A stretch of DNA of 8,104 nt from Nitrospirales bacterium (GCA_020846375.1 JADLDZ010000237.1:1-8104), one strand, 5' to 3'; numbered from the stretch's first letter, positions 1-5,234 are shown. Made by a program: numbers and translations. Notes: generated by a model not told the origin, from the sequence alone.

Positions 1-338
1 ACCAGCCTGCTCTGGGCACGCAGGTAAGAATCGAGGACACCTCCGCCGTTCCGGGGAGTGTACGGCCGGGCGATACGGTCTCTCTCAAGGCGACATATGC
101 AGTGCTCACTCCCAGTCCTGATGCGGCAGTGACAGTAACCGAAACGCGGGAGATCCGCAAGGGGGGAGAACTTATCGGAAGGCCTGAATCGAGCGTCACC
201 CGCGCAGGGGGGACCTATACCTCTTCAGTGCCCCTGATACTGCCCTCTACTGCGAAGAGCGGAACCTACATAGTCACAACGACTGTTCAGAGCGGAACGA
301 TAAGGGACGCGAGGGAGACCCGTTTCATCGTGCGATAG
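1..338 (+). CDS. C-terminal part of unrecognised, probably extracytoplasmic beta-sandwich protein (5' end outside window)
   Basis: The reading frame is open from base 3 to a TAG stop at 336-338, so about 111 C-terminal residues are present and the start lies upstream. The visible part has no cysteine and is rich in Thr, Ser, Val and Gly. It contains alternating hydrophobic strands such as VRPGDTVSLKATYAVL and SGTYIVTTTVQSG, the look of an Ig-like or other beta-sandwich domain of an exported protein. The chain ends on a strand (ETRFIVR), so there is no C-terminal membrane anchor. I do not recognise the family and no catalytic motif is visible. An N-terminal signal peptide cannot be checked. 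The gene converges on the hibernation-factor gene with 3 bp between stop codons. Confidence 0.75.
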   Translation, partial: QPALGTQVRIEDTSAVPGSVRPGDTVSLKATYAVLTPSPDAAVTVTETREIRKGGELIGRPESSVTRAGGTYTSSVPLILPSTAKSGTYIVTTTVQSGTIRDARETRFIVR

Positions 339-341
339 AGG

Positions 342-872
342 TTATTTCCTTACCAGTGCCACCGTACTCGCCTGGGGTCCCTTTTCCCCCTCCTCCTCGG
401 CGAAACGCACTTCGGCCCCGATGCGCAGGCGCTTGAAGTCGCCGTTGAGAACGCTGTTCTCATGGAAGTACATCTCGCTGCCTTCGGAGGTCGTCAGAAA
501 ACCGTAGCCGTCTTCGGGGAAAAGAGCACTCACCCGTGCGTGGGGTGCTTCGGCGCGGCGTTTGACATCGCCGCGCTGCTGGCGCGAGTAGTCCTCCAGC
601 TTGCGCCGCGCCGCATCGAAGGCATCGCGCATCGCTGCGGTGAGGTCTTCGTTCGGCTCGCGTTCCACCATCAGCACGGCTCCGGGCACATGCAGATCAA
701 TGCGGATATTGTACAGCACTCCATCGCGTTTATGACGGTGGGGGACTTCCACCACGACCCTGCAGTGGATGATGCGCTGATAGGCGCTCTCCAGCTTCGC
801 GGCTCTCCTCGTGATTTCTTCCTTCAACCAGTCGTCGAGCTCGACAGTCCGTGCGGTTATCTGCAGTTCCAT
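342..872 (-). CDS. HPF/RaiA-type ribosome-hibernation domain fused to a cold-shock domain
   Basis: 176 aa. Residues about 1-100 resemble the S30AE/HPF-YfiA fold: an opening strand MELQITARTVELDD, a helix with KLESAYQRI, strands with CRVVVEVPHRHKR and YNIRIDLHVPGA, then the basic helix AMRDAFDAARRKLEDYSRQ. Proteins of this family bind the 30S decoding centre and inactivate ribosomes in slow growth. Residues about 112-175 form a cold-shock OB-fold with RNP1-like DGYGFL (121-126) and RNP2-like MYFHEN (134-139), which bind single-stranded RNA. The CSD occupies the place of the dimerisation domain of long HPFs. I chose the ATG at 872 because AGGAGG (880-885) lies 7 nt upstream and because the domain begins there; an in-frame ATG at 944 would add 24 unconserved-looking residues. 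A promoter lies directly upstream (892-920). Confidence 0.92.
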   Translation of the reverse strand: MELQITARTVELDDWLKEEITRRAAKLESAYQRIIHCRVVVEVPHRHKRDGVLYNIRIDLHVPGAVLMVEREPNEDLTAAMRDAFDAARRKLEDYSRQQRGDVKRRAEAPHARVSALFPEDGYGFLTTSEGSEMYFHENSVLNGDFKRLRIGAEVRFAEEEGEKGPQASTVALVRK

Positions 873-891
873 ACGATCACCTCCTACCCCC

Positions 892-920
892 AGTCTAGCA
901 ACCGGCAAAATCGTTGTCAA
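892..920 (-). promoter_or_regulatory. Predicted sigma70 promoter of the hpf-CSD gene
   Basis: Reading the minus strand, TTGACA (915-920, perfect -35) is followed by a 17-bp spacer and TAGACT (892-897). TG at -15/-14 (TGC before TAGACT) makes an extended -10. The predicted start site is near 885, which would put the AGGAGG ribosome site at the very 5' end and leave a leader of only about 13 nt. This is sequence-pattern evidence only. Readthrough from the upstream RNase gene remains possible. Confidence 0.65.
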
Positions 921-928
921 TTTGCCGG
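902..928. repeat. Perfect inverted repeat spanning the -35 box of hpf-CSD (candidate operator)
   Basis: CCGGCAAA (902-909) and TTTGCCGG (921-928) are perfect 8-bp inverted arms separated by 11 bp. The -35 hexamer lies in the centre of the repeat and one arm lies in the promoter spacer. The spacing is suitable for a dimeric DNA-binding protein, which would block RNA polymerase here. As RNA from upstream transcription it could also form an 8-bp hairpin, but no U-run follows it. Confidence 0.55.
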
Positions 929-971
929 GCCACCTGTACATCACGGGCTGGATAGTACCGACACCTGTCAG

Positions 972-1002
972 GAAGAGTCCTGGAGAGGCTCTTCGTCTCC
1001 AG
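972..1002 (-). repeat. Interleaved hairpins just after the RNase E/G stop codon
   Basis: In minus-strand order, CTGGAGA (1002-996) pairs perfectly with TCTCCAG (986-980). GAAGAG (994-989), inside that loop, pairs perfectly with CTCTTC (977-972) downstream. The two stems interleave (A-B-A'-B'), so they are either alternative structures or a tight pseudoknot. The structure begins 4 nt after the rng stop codon. The bases downstream are only moderately U-rich, so it is a weak candidate terminator or 3'-end stabiliser. Confidence 0.45.
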
Positions 1003-1006
1003 CGCC

Positions 1007-2959
1007 TTAATGCTGTTCCTGCAGCAGTTCCGTATCCCGCGGGGCCTCCGCCTCCGGGGATGCTGCCTGTTCCCCCCCTTCCGTCTGAGGTTCCCGCGTG
1101 GCTTCGGCAGCGGCTTCACCCTGCATGCCGGACGGAGCCTCTTCGGGGCTTTCCCGGGGAGTCTCCGCCTCGTTTTCCTGTCCGCCGGAGGAAGGAGCTT
1201 CAGGAGCGGCCGGCCCGGGAGAAACCTGTGCAGACGAATTCTGCTGAGTCTCCTCGCGGGCAGCCTGCTGCGCGCTCTCCCTTTCCCTTCTTCTCCTGCT
1301 CCGCTGTCTGCTCCTCCTGCTCTTTGGCTTGTCCCTCTGCTGCGCTTCGGCAGGCGCTTCCTGCTGCAGTGCTTGCGGCTCCTGTGCCGCCTCTGTCTGC
1401 GGCTCTTTCGGCGCCTCCTTCCGGTGCTCCTTCCGGGGTGTCCGATGTGCCTCTTTCCGTGCTTCCTTCGGGGCCTCCTTCTGTGTCTCCTTCAGCCCTT
1501 CGACATCGAGGGCGAACTGCCCCGGGAGGAGCTTCGTATCACCCATTACCACGATAGCGATCCCGAAAGACTTCTCGAGGGCAAGGATGTCGCTTCTCTT
1601 CGTATTGATGAGGTAGTTTGCGCTTTCCACGGGGAGACGGCAGGTAAGCCCCTTTACGCCTCCGGCGGAGAGCTTCGAGTGGAGCTCCCGCAATGCGGAA
1701 ACGGCGACCATCTCATCGGAGCGGAGGATGCCTGCACCGCCGCAGACGAGGCACTTCGTGTTCATGGAATCGACATAGGACGGACGCAGCCTTTCCCGTG
1801 TCATTTCCACGATGCCGAACCGCGAAATCCCCGTAATGTCGAAATGGGCCTTGTCGGAGCTCAGTGCTCTTTTGAGGCTGCTCTCCACCTCGCGCCGGTT
1901 CTTGGCCGATTCCATGTCGATGAAGTCCATGACCACGAGGCCGCCGATGTCGCGCAGCCTGAGCTGCCGCGCTATTTCCTCCACCGCCTCGAGGTTGGTC
2001 TTGAAAGCCGTCGCCTCCACATTCTCTTCCTTCCGGCTCCTCCCCGAATTCACATCGATAGCGGTAAGGGCCTCCGTTTTGTCGAAAACGAGGTATCCGT
2101 GGGAGGGCAGGGAGACAGTCCGCTCATTGAGCCGGGCGATCTGCTCCTCGATGGCGTGCTGGGAAAAAATGGGCTCTTTCCCGCGGTAGTAGGTGATGTT
2201 GATCTTGCGCCAGGGGATTGTCCTCCGGAGGAATTCCTTTATTTTACGGTAGGCGGTTTCATCATCCACCAGCACCTCCGCAACATCGGACGTCAGGTAG
2301 TCCCGTACTGTCCTGACCGCCATGTCGTGCTCCTTGTAAATGAGGGCGGGGGCAGAGGCCTTTTTCGATTCCGCCTGGATCTTGTTCCATAACTTCGTGA
2401 GATATTTCAGGTCATTGGCGAGCTCCTCCCCCGATATGTCGCTGCAGGTGGTCCTCAGGATGAAGCCCATATCCTTGGGGAGCTTGAGGGAGCTGAAGAG
2501 CTCCTTGAGGCGGTCCCTGTCGTCCCGGTCCTCTATCTTGCGGGAGATGCCGACCCGTTGCTGTCCGGGCATCATGACGATATACCTGCCCGGAAGGGAG
2601 AGGTAGGTCGTCAGGCTTGCGCCCTTCGTGTCCCGTTCGTCCTTCTCGACCTGCACGATGATCTCCTGTCCCTTGGCCAGGACATCCTGTACACGCGGAC
2701 GTTTCCCTTCCTTCTTGTTCTGGAAGAAATCGGGGGCTATCTCCCGTATCTGGAGAAACCCTTGTTTCTTCTGCCCGAAATCCACGAAAGCGGCCTGGAG
2801 CCCCGGCTCTATCCGGGCGATGACCCCTTTGTAGATGTTCCCCTTCAGTTGCTCTTTCGAGGCGACTTCCACATAAAAGTCGACGAGGGTGTCTCCTTCG
2901 ACAATTGCGACCCGCTTCTCTTCAGAATGCAGGGCGTCTATGAGTATCTTCTTTTCCAT
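1007..2959 (-). CDS. rng: Ribonuclease E/G family endoribonuclease with disordered charged C-terminal tail
   Basis: 650 aa. This endonuclease cuts single-stranded AU-rich RNA in mRNA decay and in rRNA/tRNA maturation. An S1 RNA-binding domain spans about 37-118 (GNIYKGVIARIEPGLQAAFV). GFILRT at 165-170 matches the 5'-monophosphate sensor (Arg169/Thr170). Catalytic aspartates are D302 (TAIDVNSG) and D345 (VVMDFIDME). The zinc-link pair CLVC (C403, C406) joins subunits. The core ends near residue 490. About 160 residues of low-complexity tail follow: KEAPKEA/RKEAH-type repeats (493-520), an Arg-rich patch KSRRSRQRSRRRRER (546-560), then a Glu/Pro/Ala-rich acidic end. Length lies between E. coli RNase G (489) and RNase E (1061), so either name is defensible. 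The ATG at 2959 has AGGAG 10 nt upstream and fits the family's N-terminus. The gene overlaps the preceding one by 38 nt. Confidence 0.96.
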   Translation of the reverse strand: MEKKILIDALHSEEKRVAIVEGDTLVDFYVEVASKEQLKGNIYKGVIARIEPGLQAAFVDFGQKKQGFLQIREIAPDFFQNKKEGKRPRVQDVLAKGQEIIVQVEKDERDTKGASLTTYLSLPGRYIVMMPGQQRVGISRKIEDRDDRDRLKELFSSLKLPKDMGFILRTTCSDISGEELANDLKYLTKLWNKIQAESKKASAPALIYKEHDMAVRTVRDYLTSDVAEVLVDDETAYRKIKEFLRRTIPWRKINITYYRGKEPIFSQHAIEEQIARLNERTVSLPSHGYLVFDKTEALTAIDVNSGRSRKEENVEATAFKTNLEAVEEIARQLRLRDIGGLVVMDFIDMESAKNRREVESSLKRALSSDKAHFDITGISRFGIVEMTRERLRPSYVDSMNTKCLVCGGAGILRSDEMVAVSALRELHSKLSAGGVKGLTCRLPVESANYLINTKRSDILALEKSFGIAIVVMGDTKLLPGQFALDVEGLKETQKEAPKEARKEAHRTPRKEHRKEAPKEPQTEAAQEPQALQQEAPAEAQQRDKPKSRRSRQRSRRRRERESAQQAAREETQQNSSAQVSPGPAAPEAPSSGGQENEAETPRESPEEAPSGMQGEAAAEATREPQTEGGEQAASPEAEAPRDTELLQEQH

Positions 2960-3254
2960 TACTGCGCAACTCCTTTTTGTTTTCGGTATTTTCTGTTCTC
3001 TGCGCGTCCCGTTCTATATGCAGCAGATAAAGCGCTTCGCTCAGAAGAAGCCCGGGATGCCTGACTGTCGCCTCGATCGCTTCTGCAAGGGGGTAATCGA
3101 CATAATGTCCGTCGGGATAGACAATCCTGATGAACCTCCTTTTCAACAGGAAACAGCGTCTGCCCGCCTCCTTCGCATCGGGGAGAGGGATGATGACATG
3201 CTCAAGATCTTCTTCAAGGTGATAGCGCTTTATTAACTCGTTGATTTCTTCCAT
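2922..3254 (-). CDS. Small unrecognised protein overlapping the start of the RNase E/G gene
   Basis: 110 aa, family not recognised. Residues 1-80 look like a compact cytoplasmic alpha/beta domain (EEDLEHVIIPLPDAKEAG, FIRIVYPDGHYVDYPLAEAI, GLLLSEALYLLHIER). The last 30 residues are hydrophilic and probably disordered. There is no signal peptide, membrane segment or metal motif. The ATG at 3254 is preceded only by a weak purine-rich GGTGAG site. The gene's 3' end overlaps the rng start by 38 nt and contains the rng ribosome site, suggesting translational coupling with rng. Reading frames on the opposite strand here have less protein-like composition. It could be an unannotated partner or regulator of the RNase, but only position supports that. 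Confidence 0.6.
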   Translation of the reverse strand: MEEINELIKRYHLEEDLEHVIIPLPDAKEAGRRCFLLKRRFIRIVYPDGHYVDYPLAEAIEATVRHPGLLLSEALYLLHIERDAQRTENTENKKELRSNGKEDTHRRPAF

Positions 3255-3277
3255 TCACTCACTCACCGCCCCCGCGT

Positions 3278-3300
3278 AAAAACGGCGGCCGCCCCCCGGC
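3278..3300 (-). promoter_or_regulatory. GC-rich palindromic element followed by T5 in the rng operon leader
   Basis: On the minus strand a run of G is followed by the 10-bp palindrome GGCGGCCGCC (3284-3293), then G and TTTTT (3282-3278). Possible stems are GCCG-GGGGG-CGGC or GGC-GGCC-GCC. The U-run sits 24-28 nt before the ATG at 3254 and downstream of the predicted promoter. This resembles a weak attenuator-type terminator, but the stems are short, so the assignment is tentative. Confidence 0.3.
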
Positions 3301-3315
3301 AGGAGGACAGAAACC

Positions 3316-3335
3316 GCGCCCATGCCTGCGGGCGC
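3316..3335 (-). repeat. GC-rich hairpin in the rng operon leader
   Basis: GCGCCC (3316-3321) and GGGCGC (3330-3335) are perfect 6-bp inverted arms with an 8-nt loop. They lie in the roughly 117-nt leader between the predicted start site (near 3371) and the first ATG (3254). RNase E is known to autoregulate through structured 5' leader RNA in E. coli. Whether this hairpin does the same is inference. Confidence 0.4.
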
Positions 3336-3377
3336 CGGGAGCATCCGGTGTACAGGAGTGTGCAAGGATCTATTCCT

Positions 3378-3407
3378 ATTGTACGGTGTTTTTACCCTGC
3401 AATTCAA
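3378..3407 (-). promoter_or_regulatory. Predicted sigma70 promoter for the small-protein/rng operon
   Basis: On the minus strand TTGAAT (3402-3407) and TACAAT (3378-3383) are separated by 18 bp, each with few mismatches to consensus. The predicted start is near 3371. The element lies immediately after the LOG gene stop (3431). No canonical intrinsic terminator separates that gene from it, so readthrough is also possible. Confidence 0.5.
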
Positions 3408-3430
3408 ATGAATAGAAGGGTTACTGCACC

Positions 3431-4462
3431 TCAGTGGTCATTGAGCGCATCGATAAGGGCACGGAGCCGCCCGAAGTCCTTCCGTTTGAAGTCCATGACG
3501 AGCCGCGGGAGCAGGGAGTGTTCCGGCTCGTCCGCTTCCGCCGGCAGGGGGCCCGAGAGGACGATTTTGCTCCCGGGCATCAGGATGTCGGCGAAATGTT
3601 CATTCAGTTCCCGGAGAAACGGGGTGTCGATGGGAGAGGTGAGACGCAGGACCAGTTGCCTGCCGACGTAACGCTGGCTGTGGTAGCAGCGGTAAAAACG
3701 GGAGATTTCCGCCACGGCATCGTCCACCGCCTCCACCCGTTTGAACAGGTTGAAATCGGTGGCGCAGATATACCCGTCCTCCAGAAGCTGCTCCTCGAAG
3801 AAACGCAGTACGTTCGTCCAGTATGTCCCCCCCGGCTCGTCCACGAGGACGAGGGGCATGGGATTCCTCTTTCCCGTCTGAATGAGGGTAAGTGTCTCCA
3901 TTGCTTCGTCCAGAGTGCCGAAGCCCCCGGGGAAAAGGGCGATGCCGCTGGCTTCTTTGAGAAAGGCCACCTTGCGGTTGAAGAAATACTTGTAGGTGAT
4001 GAGGCGCGGGTTGCCATCGAGGGTCGGATTCGTCCTCTGTTCGAAGGGAAGGCGGATGTTGACTCCAAAGGAATGCTCGGAACCCGCCCCCTCGTTCACC
4101 GCCTGCATGATGCCGGCGCCCGCCCCGGTGATCACCATGAAACCCGCCCCGGCGAGCTTTTCCCCGAAGAGCCGCGCCATCCGGTACACGGGCTCGTCCG
4201 GTTTTGTCCGGGCGGAGCCGAAGACGGTGATCTTCCGTATATGGCGGTACCGGCCGAATATCTTTGAGGTAAAGCGCATCTCCTTGAGGGTGGAGTTCAT
4301 CAGCTTGAGGTCCGCCCGGGTTTCCTCCTCCTGTCCCGCTTTCAGTGCGGCGATGATCATCTCGCGCACGTATTCGGGCGTGCGGACGCCTCCTGCATGC
4401 TCGATCAGGCAATCGATCTTTTTGTCGATCAGGCCGTTCGCCCTTGAAAAGTGGAGATCCAT
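3431..4462 (-). CDS. Long LOG-family (TIGR00730-like) Rossmann-fold nucleotide-binding protein
   Basis: 343 aa. The core (about 77-255) is a lysine-decarboxylase-like/LOG Rossmann domain: FGSARTKPDEPVYRMAR (81-97), GAGAGIMQAVNEGA (113-126), NRK (162-164) and the diagnostic PGGFGTLDE (178-186) are all intact. LOG enzymes release a free base from nucleoside 5'-monophosphates; the bacterial substrate is often AMP or CMP, and the old 'lysine decarboxylase' label is wrong. Short LOGs are about 190 aa. This one adds about 75 N-terminal helical residues and about 85 C-terminal residues (LVLRLTSPIDT through LPRLVMDFKRKDFGRLRALID), as in other long bacterial members. The ATG at 4462 lies 4 nt after the stop of the coiled-coil gene, with no strong ribosome site of its own, so translation is probably coupled. 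An in-frame extension to 4612 is rejected because it overlaps that gene. Exact substrate unknown. Confidence 0.9.
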   Translation of the reverse strand: MDLHFSRANGLIDKKIDCLIEHAGGVRTPEYVREMIIAALKAGQEEETRADLKLMNSTLKEMRFTSKIFGRYRHIRKITVFGSARTKPDEPVYRMARLFGEKLAGAGFMVITGAGAGIMQAVNEGAGSEHSFGVNIRLPFEQRTNPTLDGNPRLITYKYFFNRKVAFLKEASGIALFPGGFGTLDEAMETLTLIQTGKRNPMPLVLVDEPGGTYWTNVLRFFEEQLLEDGYICATDFNLFKRVEAVDDAVAEISRFYRCYHSQRYVGRQLVLRLTSPIDTPFLRELNEHFADILMPGSKIVLSGPLPAEADEPEHSLLPRLVMDFKRKDFGRLRALIDALNDH

Positions 4463-4466
4463 GCGT

Positions 4467-4682
4467 CTATCCCGCCCCGCTCCCGCCGAGGAGCTCTTCC
4501 AGCCGGGCGATCTTTTCACGGTAGGTCCTGACCTGCTCCTCGTGCTCCTCCCGCAGCGTTTCCGCCATGCCGCTCCCCATATGGGCAGTGGTCTTTGTGA
4601 GAGTGAAGGCATACGTCTCTTCGAGATCGAGGAGGCATTCCTTTACCTGTTCAAGTTCTTTCCTGAGCTCGTCAGCGGTCAT
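4467..4682 (-). CDS. Small helical-hairpin (coiled-coil) protein upstream of the LOG gene
   Basis: 71 aa, acidic, cytoplasmic, family not recognised. Two heptad-rich helices (about residues 3-25, DELRKELEQVKECLLDLEE, and 42-66, TLREEHEEQVRTYREKI) flank a linker containing HMGSGM, so it probably folds as an antiparallel coiled coil. The tail is Gly/Ser-rich (LLGGSGAG). The ATG at 4682 has a purine-rich AAAGAGG just upstream, at slightly short spacing. The TAG at 4467-4469 is 4 nt from the LOG start, so the two form one translational unit. Co-occurrence suggests that the small protein binds or scaffolds the LOG protein, but no motif proves it. Confidence 0.7.
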   Translation of the reverse strand: MTADELRKELEQVKECLLDLEETYAFTLTKTTAHMGSGMAETLREEHEEQVRTYREKIARLEELLGGSGAG

Positions 4683-4752
4683 GGTCCTCTTTCCCTTTGG
4701 AGTCAGTGCTCCGCATGTTGATGTTCTTTCTGCCCGCCCTTTCTGTTTTCTC

Positions 4753-4768
4753 AGGCTGAACTCAGCCT
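4753..4768 (-). repeat. Inverted repeat after the SEC-C gene
   Basis: AGGCTGA and TCAGCCT are perfect 7-bp arms (a 6-bp stem with a 4-nt loop as RNA), starting 10 nt after the secC stop codon. On the minus strand it is followed by an A-rich tract rather than U, so it is not a canonical terminator. It could be a 3'-end protector or processing site before the coiled-coil/LOG genes. Confidence 0.4.
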
Positions 4769-4778
4769 ATGATGCACT

Positions 4779-4955
4779 TCAGCTCTTCCTGCAGGAGACG
4801 ACGTGCTTCTGCTTCCGCATGTCCGCATCGAGATGGCACTTCTTGTATTTTTTCCCGCTCCCGCACCAGCAGGACTCATTCCTGCCGGGCACCCGGACGG
4901 CGGCCTTCTCTTCCCGGGGGGTAAACAACGACAACATTTTCTCCCATAAACCCAT
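4779..4955 (-). CDS. 58-aa SEC-C zinc-motif protein
   Basis: A short gene that is easily missed because it is under 60 codons. Residues 25-41 read RNESCWCGSGKKYKKCH, the SEC-C signature CxCGSGxKYKxCH, with zinc ligands C29, C31, C40 and H41. The same motif ends SecA, where it binds zinc and contacts SecB and ribosomes; it also occurs alone in many small bacterial proteins. An amphipathic N-terminus (MGLWEKMLSLFTPREEK) precedes it and a basic tail follows (MRKQKHVVSCRKS). The ATG at 4955 has GAGG about 7 nt upstream, within AAAGAGGTTACCA. The first 80 nt overlap, in a different frame, the methyltransferase-like stub at 4876-5079. The specific function of free-standing SEC-C proteins is not established. 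Confidence 0.85.
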   Translation of the reverse strand: MGLWEKMLSLFTPREEKAAVRVPGRNESCWCGSGKKYKKCHLDADMRKQKHVVSCRKS

Positions 4956-5079
4956 TGGTAACCTCTTTCGTCATATGAAATAGGTGGACGGTCTTCCAGA
5001 TCGCGGGGTCCAGGTAGGCGAGGCGTGCGGGACCATTGAGCTTTGCGAGCTTGCGGGGGTCGAATTTCTTTTCTTCCAT
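4876..5079 (-). pseudogene. N-terminal stub of a class I SAM methyltransferase (probable remnant), overlapping secC
   Basis: 67-codon frame with a good ribosome site (GAGAGGGG, 7 nt before the ATG at 5079). Residues 3-31 (EKKFDPRKLAKLNGPARLAY, then LDPAIWKTV) match, from memory, the opening of a common class of bacterial methyltransferases (KFDPxKLxKLNxPxR...LxP). In those proteins the SAM-binding VDIGxGxG motif follows within 10-20 residues. Here the frame instead runs into HMTKEVTNGFMGENVVVVY, which is the secC ribosome-site region read in another frame, and ends without any SAM motif. It is therefore most likely a deletion remnant whose start signals now serve as leader for secC, or a 67-aa coupling peptide. 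The family match rests on recognition, not alignment. Confidence 0.45.
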
Positions 5080-5171
5080 CGGGATGCCCCTCTCCTTGTT
5101 TTTGAAGCTCTCTGCGTGAGCGCCGCCTGAAGGTGCAGGGTTTTGTTTCTGTAGACAGACGTATTCCTCTT

Positions 5172-5200
5172 ATTGTAAAGGATAGCCGCGCGGGATGCAA
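5172..5200 (-). promoter_or_regulatory. Predicted sigma70 promoter for the stub/secC (and possibly LOG) transcript
   Basis: On the minus strand TTGCAT (5195-5200) and TACAAT (5172-5177) are separated by exactly 17 bp. The predicted start near 5165 gives a leader of about 86 nt before the ATG at 5079. No comparable promoter is visible in the 96 bp upstream of the coiled-coil gene, so this one may drive secC, the coiled-coil gene and the LOG gene together. Confidence 0.6.
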
Positions 5201-5234
5201 TGAACGGTGTGGTCAGGCAGCTATTCCACGCAGG

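Noticed and set aside
811..1557. 248-codon plus-strand frame rich in Pro, Ser and Ala
   Set aside because: It is the antisense of the repetitive rng tail and the hpf leader, with no ribosome site or domain.
1010..2392. 460-codon open frame on the plus strand opposite the RNase E/G gene
   Set aside because: Its product is an Arg/Leu/Cys-rich composition artefact; the minus strand has a full set of RNase E/G motifs over the same bases.
3386..3425. ACCCT...AGGGT with inner ATTC/GAAT as terminator of the LOG gene
   Set aside because: Short stems followed by A-rich rather than U-rich sequence on the minus strand; the region is better explained as the rng-operon promoter.
3434..4267. 277-codon plus-strand frame opposite the LOG gene
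   Set aside because: The minus-strand frame carries intact LOG motifs; this frame has no recognisable domain.
4463..4612. N-terminal extension of the LOG protein by 50 residues
   Set aside because: It overlaps the coiled-coil gene completely and is Arg/Ser-rich out-of-frame sequence; the start at 4462 fits coupling.
4876..5079. Programmed frameshift joining the stub to secC as one fusion protein
   Set aside because: secC has its own ATG and ribosome site, and no classical slippery heptamer followed by a pseudoknot is evident at the overlap.
4751..5200. 149-codon minus-strand frame across secC and the methyltransferase stub
   Set aside because: Read in this frame the SEC-C motif is lost (it becomes SPAGAGAGKN); the secC frame one base away has the complete zinc motif and its own ribosome site.
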